Part shown: one piece after another, positions 49,463 through 54,149 of the stretch
Layout: every line of letters starts with the position of its first letter
How positions within the stretch are numbered: position 1 is the first letter of the stretch
Assembly (NCBI GenBank): GCA_037147055.1
Contig: JBAWVW010000005.1
Span: forward strand, 1-54,149
Origin: Casp-actino8 sp037147055
Lineage (GTDB): Bacteria; Actinomycetota; Acidimicrobiia; Acidimicrobiales; Ilumatobacteraceae
Length of the DNA stretch: 54,149 nt
Direction: 5' to 3'
Notes under the pieces: model-generated
The model's input: only the letters and a program-made list of their open reading frames with translations
What the model was told of the DNA's origin: nothing
Database searches by the model: none
Made by a program: the position numbers and the translations under genes

Positions 49463-50741
49463 CCATCATCCAACGCAAGGTGTTCTTCAACTTTGTTAGC
49501 TGAATAAATAAGTCGTGCTCGGGGTACAAGCCAGGTGCAACCTGTGGGCTCTTGTAATAGAAACTCAGCCACTCTTGAATGCCGCCCATACCTGCGCGCT
49601 GTGCGAGATCGCTGAACAAGATCAGGTCAAGTGCCAAAGGTGCAGCCAAGATTGAGTCACGGCACAAGAAGTTGACTTTGATCTGCATTGGGTAACCCAA
49701 CCAGCCAGTGATGTCGATATTGTCCCAGCCCTCTTTGGCGTCTCCGCGAGGTGGGTAATAGTTGATTGACACTTTGTGGAAAACATCACCGTAGAGATCT
49801 GGGTACTTGGCGGGCTGCAAAATATCTTCGAGCACGCCGAGTTTCGATTCTTCTTTGGTCTTAAAGTTTTCTGGAGCATCAAGAACTTCTCCGTCACGGT
49901 TGCCGAGAATGTTGGTGCTGTACCAACCAGACAATCCGAGCATGCGGGCCTTGAGCATTGGCGCCAAAACTGTTTTCATTAAGGTTTGACCAGTTTTGAA
50001 GTCCTTGCCGGAAATCGGAATGTTCTGATCGGTTGAGAATTGACGCAAGGCTGGAGTATCCACTGACAAGTTCGGGGCACCGTTGTTGAACGGTACGCCT
50101 TCAAGCAATGCGGCGTAGGCGTACAACTGACATGGCGAGACCATTTCGTCGTTAGCGTCAATCGCCTTTTCAAATGCTTCAAGATTTATATGTGCAGGAC
50201 CAGGCTCAATGAAAATTTCGGTGCTGGCGCACCAGATCATGACGAGTCGGTCACATTGCTTTTCTTCTTTGAAGCGGTTGATGTCTTCGCGAATTGCGTT
50301 GAGCATGCCACGCTTACTGCTGATCGGCTTGATGTGTTCGCCCTCAAGGTTGCGCGCATACTTGCGTTCAAAGGCAGCCTGCATGGGGCGGATGTCGCGC
50401 AGCACATCACTGATAGCTTCAATGTGCTTGCCACTCTCAAGAACACCAGCACGACTGGCAGCGACATAAGCATCATCGGGGTAGACATCCCAAGCGCCCC
50501 AGACAATGTCTTCAAGGGCGGCTAGGGGTACGAAATCTTTGATCAAAGGTGAGCGGTCTTCGGTGCGCTTGCCGAGACGGATCGTGCCCATTTGTGTGAG
50601 CGAACCAATGGGCTTACCGAGGCCGCGCTTGGTGAGTTCGACACCAGCGATCAACGTCGAAGCCACGGCACCGAGGCCAACGGTCAGGACACCGAGGCGA
50701 CCAGTGGCCGGAAGTACGAGGGGTGACGGAGGAGTAGACAT
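49413..50741 (-). CDS. ino1: Inositol-3-phosphate synthase, long form
   Basis: The enzyme makes inositol-3-phosphate from glucose-6-phosphate using NAD, feeding inositol lipids and, in actinobacteria, mycothiol. The Rossmann opening is RLGVLTVGLGAVASTLIAGVEL; conserved segments include WDVYPDDAYVAA, PISGKDFKTGQTLMKTVLAPML, GWYSTNILGNRDG, DNIDITGWLGYPMQIKVNFLCRDSILAAPLALDLI. At 442 residues it is longer than the roughly 360-residue mycobacterial enzyme and closer to the form with the extended tetramer region. The ATG is 6 bases from a TAGCCT box. It is divergent from folD and upstream of the FdhF-like gene. Confidence 0.93.
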   Translation of the reverse strand: MSTPPSPLVLPATGRLGVLTVGLGAVASTLIAGVELTKRGLGKPIGSLTQMGTIRLGKRTEDRSPLIKDFVPLAALEDIVWGAWDVYPDDAYVAASRAGVLESGKHIEAISDVLRDIRPMQAAFERKYARNLEGEHIKPISSKRGMLNAIREDINRFKEEKQCDRLVMIWCASTEIFIEPGPAHINLEAFEKAIDANDEMVSPCQLYAYAALLEGVPFNNGAPNLSVDTPALRQFSTDQNIPISGKDFKTGQTLMKTVLAPMLKARMLGLSGWYSTNILGNRDGEVLDAPENFKTKEESKLGVLEDILQPAKYPDLYGDVFHKVSINYYPPRGDAKEGWDNIDITGWLGYPMQIKVNFLCRDSILAAPLALDLILFSDLAQRAGMGGIQEWLSFYYKSPQVAPGLYPEHDLFIQLTKLKNTLRWMMGEEVITHLGREYYEEL

Positions 50742-50747
50742 TCCTTT

Positions 50748-50753
50748 AGGCTA
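50748..50753 (-). promoter_or_regulatory. -10 box TAGCCT of leaderless inositol synthase gene
   Basis: Minus-strand TAGCCT is followed by 6 bases (AAAGGA) and the ATG ending at 50741. Confidence 0.5.
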
Positions 50754-50771
50754 CGCGGTCATCGTGTGTCG

Positions 50772-50777
50772 TAGCAT
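50772..50777 (+). promoter_or_regulatory. -10 box TAGCAT of folD
   Basis: TAGCAT is followed by 7 bases and the GTG at 50785, the leaderless option for the folD start. Confidence 0.45.
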
Positions 50778-50784
50778 TACTTCT

Positions 50785-51684
50785 GTGAATGATCTATCAA
50801 GAGATGATGATGACCCACGTACGAATGGGGGAGCGATCCTGATGGACGGCAACCGTCTACGAGACGAGATCGTTCTCAATTTGGCGCACATCATCTCCTC
50901 GGCAGGATCGCCGGCCGTGTGTTTGGCGACGGTTTTGGTGGGTGATGATGCCCCCAGTCAGCGTTATGTCCGCAACAAACATGTGCAGGCCGCCAAGGCG
51001 GGGATGATCAGTCGCAATGAGGTTTTGGCCGCCGATGTGGGTCAGGCCGAGGTTGAAAATGTGGTCCGCAGGCTGGCACAAGACCCCAGCGTGCACGGCA
51101 TTTTGGTGCAAAGTCCGTTACCGGCGGGTTATGACGAAGAGGCTGTTTTAGCGCTCATTCCCGCTGACAAAGATGTGGATGGCTTAACCCTCGCCTCAAT
51201 GGGGCGATTGGTGCGTGGAGTGCCTGGTCTAGTGGGATGCACACCGCTCGGGGTGATGCGGTTGTTGCAGCGCTACGGGGTAGCGACGAGTGGCAAACGC
51301 GCTGTGGTAATTGGCCGTTCAATGCTCGTGGGCTTGCCGCTGTCGTTATTGCTGGCCCGCAAAGGCGTGGATGCCACCGTGACAATTGCCCACAGTCGTA
51401 CGGCGGACTTGCTTGAGGTCTGTCGCCAAGCTGACATTGTGATCGGAGCGGTGGGTCAGGCTCATTTGATCACTGCGGCTCATATCAAGCCGGGTGCAGC
51501 GGTTATTGATGTCGGCATCTCGCGGACCGAGGCCGGAATCGTTGGGGATGTTGATTTCGAGGCGGTCCAAGCCGTGGCTGGGGCGATTACCCCGATGCCA
51601 GGTGGTACGGGTCCGATGACGATTGCCTGTCTGTTGGAGAACACTCTCACAGCTGCTCGACTTCAAGGGGCGTTTCCCGCATAA
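50785..51684 (+). CDS. folD: Methylene-tetrahydrofolate dehydrogenase/cyclohydrolase
   Basis: FolD interconverts methylene-, methenyl- and formyl-tetrahydrofolate. The catalytic Tyr and Lys are in SQRYVRNKHVQAAKAGM; further marks are GILVQSPLPAG, PADKDVDGLTLASMGRL, CTPLGVMRLLQRYG, the NADP loop VVIGRSMLVGLPLSLLL and the closing PMPGGTGPMTIACLLENT. The start is open between GTG 50785 (7 bases after TAGCAT, 299 residues) and ATG 50842 (GGGGGAG 8 bases upstream, 280 residues). The longest frame would run into the divergent inositol-synthase gene and is rejected. Works with MetH and FolE in one-carbon metabolism. Confidence 0.94.
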   Translation: MNDLSRDDDDPRTNGGAILMDGNRLRDEIVLNLAHIISSAGSPAVCLATVLVGDDAPSQRYVRNKHVQAAKAGMISRNEVLAADVGQAEVENVVRRLAQDPSVHGILVQSPLPAGYDEEAVLALIPADKDVDGLTLASMGRLVRGVPGLVGCTPLGVMRLLQRYGVATSGKRAVVIGRSMLVGLPLSLLLARKGVDATVTIAHSRTADLLEVCRQADIVIGAVGQAHLITAAHIKPGAAVIDVGISRTEAGIVGDVDFEAVQAVAGAITPMPGGTGPMTIACLLENTLTAARLQGAFPA

Positions 51685-51686
51685 TT

Positions 51687-51714
51687 TTGCCTCGGGGCAG
51701 GTTGTCGTTACTAG
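51687..51714 (+). promoter_or_regulatory. Possible ilvB promoter (TTGCCT, 16 bp, TACTAG)
   Basis: A TTGCCT and a TACTAG with 16-base spacing lie just after the folD stop and about 25 bases before the leader peptide start. The -10 is imperfect. Confidence 0.3.
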
Positions 51715-51739
51715 GGCCTGGCTGGCACACTTGGGAGCA

Positions 51740-51811
51740 ATGAACGCTAACCCTTCTTTCAAGACCTCGGTCCTGACAGGTTTGTTCGCGCTCGTAGTAG
51801 TAACTATCTGA
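51740..51811 (+). CDS. ilvB leader peptide
   Basis: A 23-codon frame ends in LFALVVVTI and a stop, with three consecutive valine codons (GTA GTA GTA) followed by Thr and Ile close to the end. GGGAG lies 3 bases before the ATG. Valine/isoleucine-rich leaders control transcription of ilvBNC in corynebacteria, where ribosome stalling at scarce Val codons changes downstream RNA folding. It overlaps no other gene and lies in the 218-base folD-ilvB gap. Confidence 0.75.
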   Translation: MNANPSFKTSVLTGLFALVVVTI

Positions 51812-51865
51812 CGCATTCGCTTACCCGAATGCGTCGTACGGCCTCCCAGATGGGGGGCCATTTCG
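51810..51865 (+). terminator. ilvB attenuator hairpins
   Basis: A perfect 10-bp stem GACGCATTCG/CGAATGCGTC (51810-51835) begins at the leader stop codon. A second stem GGCCTCCC/GGGGGGCC (51840-51859, one G-U pair) is followed by CATTTCGCTTT and looks like the terminator. A ribosome stalled at the Val codons would cover the first arm of the first stem. Confidence 0.7.
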
Positions 51866-51902
51866 CTTTCGGGACTCGACCTTAAAGAACACAGGAACCG
51901 AC

Positions 51903-53657
51903 ATGACTGAACAACTCACTGGCGCCCAAGCCTTAATCCGAGCCCTCGAATTAGAGAACGTTGACACTATTTTTGGTTTGCCTGGGGGATGCATTCTTCC
52001 CGCCTACGACCCGCTCTTGGATAGTTCAATTCGCCACATCTTGGTGCGCCATGAACAAGGTGCTGGCCACATGGCAGAAGGTTTCGCCCATGTCACCGGT
52101 CGTCCGGGTGTTGTTTTGGTGACCTCGGGTCCAGCCGCCACGAATATGGTGACGCCACTCTGCGACGCCTTTATGGACTCAATCCCGATGATCTGCATCA
52201 CGGGTCAGGTGCCAACTTCGGCCATTGGTACGGATGCTTTCCAAGAGTGCGACACGGTGGGCATAACGCGCAGCGTGACCAAACACAACGAATTGATCAT
52301 GAGCGCCGATGACATTCCATTGGTCGTGCGTCAGGCTTTTCATATCGCCACAACTGGTCGACCTGGTCCCGTGTTGATTGACGTTCCCAAAGATGTTCTG
52401 CAAAACAAGATGACGTGGCATTGGCCAACCGATGAAGAGGTGTTAGCCAGCCTGCCTGGCTACAAGCCGACAACTAAAGGTCATCCACGGATGATCAAAG
52501 AAGCAGCGCGTCTGATTCTTGATGCCAAGCAGCCAGTTCTTTATGTCGGCGGCGGCATCCTCAAAGCCCGCGCCGCAGAGGTCTTGATGGAACTCGCCGA
52601 ATTGATCGGAACTCCAGTCGTGACCACTTTGATGGCCCGCGGCGCCTTCCCCGACAATCACCCACTTTGTTTGGGGATGCCAGGGATGCACGGAAATGCG
52701 ACTGCTATTACTGCCATGCAAAAGAGTGACTTGTTGATCAACCTTGGAGCGCGTTTTGATGACCGCATCACAGGCAAGGTCAGCAGTTTCGCTCCTGACG
52801 CCAAGATCATTCACGTTGACATCGATCCGGCCGAACAGGGCAAGGTTCGTCGGCCAGATGTGCCCATTGTCGGTGATTGCCGTTTGGTCATTGAAGAACT
52901 GGTGAAGACAATCCGAGAAATGTTGGCAAGTGGCGACACTCAAGCAGACATCTCTCATTGGAAGAGTCGCGTCAGTGGTTGGCAGGAACAGTTCCCGTTG
53001 TATTACCCGCCTAACGAACCAGGTGAAGCCCTCAAGCCGCAATTCTGTTTAGAGAAGTTGCGCGATTTGGCTCCAGCAGGAACCATCTTGTGCTCAGGCG
53101 TGGGCCAGCATCAAATGTGGTCATCGCAGTATTGGCATTTCAACGAGCCGTACACATGGGTCAACTCCGGTGGTTTGGGAACGATGGGATTTTCCATTCC
53201 CGCGGCCATCGGTGCCAAGGTCGGATGTCCCGATCGCACCGTGTGGGCCGTTGATGGCGATGGTTGTTTTCAGATGACCGCTCAAGAACTTGTGACTGCC
53301 AGCGTTGAACGAATTCCGATCAAGGTCGCGATCTTAAATAACTCCTACCTCGGCATGGTTCGCCAATGGCAAGAGATGTTCTACGAAGAGCGTTACAGCG
53401 AAGTTTATTTGTCGCCAGAACTTCCCGATTTCGTGAAGTGGGCAGAGGCCATGGGTTGCGTTGGCATCCGCGTGGAAAGTCCCGAAGAAGTTGAGCCTGC
53501 GATTGCCTTGGCGAATAGCATCAACGATCGCTCAGTCGTTATTGAGTTCCGCGTGGATGCTGGCGAAAAGGTTTTCCCGATGGTTCCCGCCGGCTACGGC
53601 AATGATGATGTTTTGTTGCACCCCAACCAAGATGATCGAAGGGAATTCCTGCGATGA
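51903..53657 (+). CDS. ilvB: Acetolactate synthase large subunit
   Basis: A thiamin-diphosphate enzyme that joins pyruvate with pyruvate or 2-oxobutyrate, the committed step of branched-chain amino acid synthesis. The cofactor Glu lies in ILVRHEQGAGHMAEGFAHVTG; the thiamin motif is WAVDGDGCFQMTAQELVTASVERIPIKVAILNN with GDG...NN. FAD-region marks are VTTLMARGAFPDNHPLCLGMPGMHG and LINLGARFDDRITGK. The 584-residue length is normal. A short AGGAA site precedes the ATG. It overlaps ilvN by four bases (ATGA). Expression is probably controlled by the upstream attenuator. Confidence 0.97.
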   Translation: MTEQLTGAQALIRALELENVDTIFGLPGGCILPAYDPLLDSSIRHILVRHEQGAGHMAEGFAHVTGRPGVVLVTSGPAATNMVTPLCDAFMDSIPMICITGQVPTSAIGTDAFQECDTVGITRSVTKHNELIMSADDIPLVVRQAFHIATTGRPGPVLIDVPKDVLQNKMTWHWPTDEEVLASLPGYKPTTKGHPRMIKEAARLILDAKQPVLYVGGGILKARAAEVLMELAELIGTPVVTTLMARGAFPDNHPLCLGMPGMHGNATAITAMQKSDLLINLGARFDDRITGKVSSFAPDAKIIHVDIDPAEQGKVRRPDVPIVGDCRLVIEELVKTIREMLASGDTQADISHWKSRVSGWQEQFPLYYPPNEPGEALKPQFCLEKLRDLAPAGTILCSGVGQHQMWSSQYWHFNEPYTWVNSGGLGTMGFSIPAAIGAKVGCPDRTVWAVDGDGCFQMTAQELVTASVERIPIKVAILNNSYLGMVRQWQEMFYEERYSEVYLSPELPDFVKWAEAMGCVGIRVESPEEVEPAIALANSINDRSVVIEFRVDAGEKVFPMVPAGYGNDDVLLHPNQDDRREFLR

Positions 53658-54149
53658 GTAACACATCAACTCACTCGAATTATCAGCCCTCGCACCACAT
53701 CTTGTCAGTGCTGGTGCAAAACCGTGCAGGTGTTCTGGCGCGTGTTTCTGGATTGTTTGCCCGTCGTGGATACAACATTTTCAGTCTCGCGGTTGCTCCT
53801 GCTGAAGACCCAGCACTTTCACGAATCACCATTGTTGTGGACGTCGACTCCGCACCTTTGGAACAGATTGTGAAGCAACTTTTTAAATTAATTGATGTCG
53901 TTAAAATCAGCGAACTTGACCCTCGTCGGTCAGTAGAACGCGAACTGATGATGGCCACTATTCGGGTGAGTGCTGAGGATCGTGGCCAAGTCGTTGAACT
54001 GACAAATATCTTTGAAGGCAAAATTTTGGCTGTAGGCGTTGAGGCCATAACTGTGTCTTTGGAGGGAAGTCCTGACAAACTTGATGACTTCGAAGAACTT
54101 CTTCGTGGTTACGGGATTGTTGAACTTCAACGGACTGGCCGCGTGGCGC
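53654..54149 (+). CDS. ilvN: Acetolactate synthase small subunit (partial)
   Basis: The regulatory subunit starts at the ATGA overlap with ilvB and runs off the window after about 165 codons. Residues 13-90 are an ACT domain (HHILSVLVQNRAGVLARVSGLFARRGYNIFSLAVAPAEDP, LSRITIVVDVD, EQIVKQLFKLIDVVKISEL) that binds valine in the family, and the second half (ERELMMATIRV, EGKILAVGVEAITVSLEGSPDKLDDFEELL) is the C-terminal domain. Only the last few residues are missing from what is usually a 165-175 residue protein. Confidence 0.96.
   Translation, partial: MSNTSTHSNYQPSHHILSVLVQNRAGVLARVSGLFARRGYNIFSLAVAPAEDPALSRITIVVDVDSAPLEQIVKQLFKLIDVVKISELDPRRSVERELMMATIRVSAEDRGQVVELTNIFEGKILAVGVEAITVSLEGSPDKLDDFEELLRGYGIVELQRTGRVA

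Noticed and set aside
50506..50784. Long N-terminal extension of FolD
   Set aside because: It is read through the divergent inositol-synthase coding sequence and has no FolD similarity.
53683..54078. Minus-strand frame of 131 codons at the window end
   Set aside because: It is antisense to ilvN, which is intact, overlaps ilvB by ATGA and is clearly the real gene.

Overview
The window looks like chromosome from an actinobacterium of the Acidimicrobiia type, plausibly a freshwater lineage. This is inferred from gene content: an F420-type LLM oxidoreductase, long-form inositol-phosphate synthase, several acyl-CoA dehydrogenases, CaiB, DtxR/IdeR-like boxes, and many start codons lying directly downstream of a TANNNT -10 box, as in actinobacterial leaderless genes. 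Base composition is near half GC by eye. I saw no rRNA, tRNA, transposase, integrase, phage or CRISPR. The longest stretches without a confident gene are about 215 bases (8007-8221 and 51685-51902), and both are described.

Layout. 1-4650: an NlpC/P60 hydrolase, a lipoprotein, a membrane protein, a CaiB-type CoA-transferase and an odd surface protein in AT-rich flanks. 4664-8006: amidase, thioesterase and LLM oxidoreductase. 8222-11877: a two-gene heterodimeric ABC exporter. 11886-18265: YceI, cobalamin-dependent methionine synthase, a divergent cobalamin adenosyltransferase and leucyl aminopeptidase. 18240-22559: a conserved hypothetical, a sirtuin, a rhodanese-ThiF fusion, an EamA exporter and a class II aldolase. 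22624-24198: a methylmalonyl-CoA-mutase-type catalytic subunit. 24204-27436: a four-gene minus-strand unit (epimerase, flavin oxidase, SRPBCC, nitroreductase). 28190-33762: E3, E2, a LipB-LipA fusion and an M24 peptidase. 33788-37063: a CO-dehydrogenase-type maturation set (MoxR, VWA, two XdhC-like). 37172-44168: D-aminoacylase, NUDIX, FolE, enoyl-CoA hydratase, SDR and two divergent acyl-CoA dehydrogenases. 44244-54149: iron permease, IlvD, DUF3054, FdhF/YdeP oxidoreductase, inositol-phosphate synthase, FolD and ilvBN with an attenuator.

How the genes fit together. Cobalamin links methionine synthase, the adenosyltransferase and the mutase. FolD, FolE and MetH are one-carbon and folate steps. 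The E3-E2-LipBA unit makes both a lipoylated enzyme and its lipoyl cofactor. Acyl-CoA chemistry (thioesterase, CaiB, dehydrogenases, hydratase, SDR, mutase) points to fatty acid or sterol side-product use. XdhC-like proteins, the ThiF protein and FdhF point to molybdenum enzymes. IlvD and IlvBN are branched-chain amino acid synthesis, the latter under apparent leader-peptide control.

The points most worth checking are the single-chain LipB-LipA enzyme, a C-terminal segment with a switch to NNC codons that resembles a diversity-generating variable region, the window-wide leaderless promoter pattern, the ilvB attenuator and the tandem iron-box operator.
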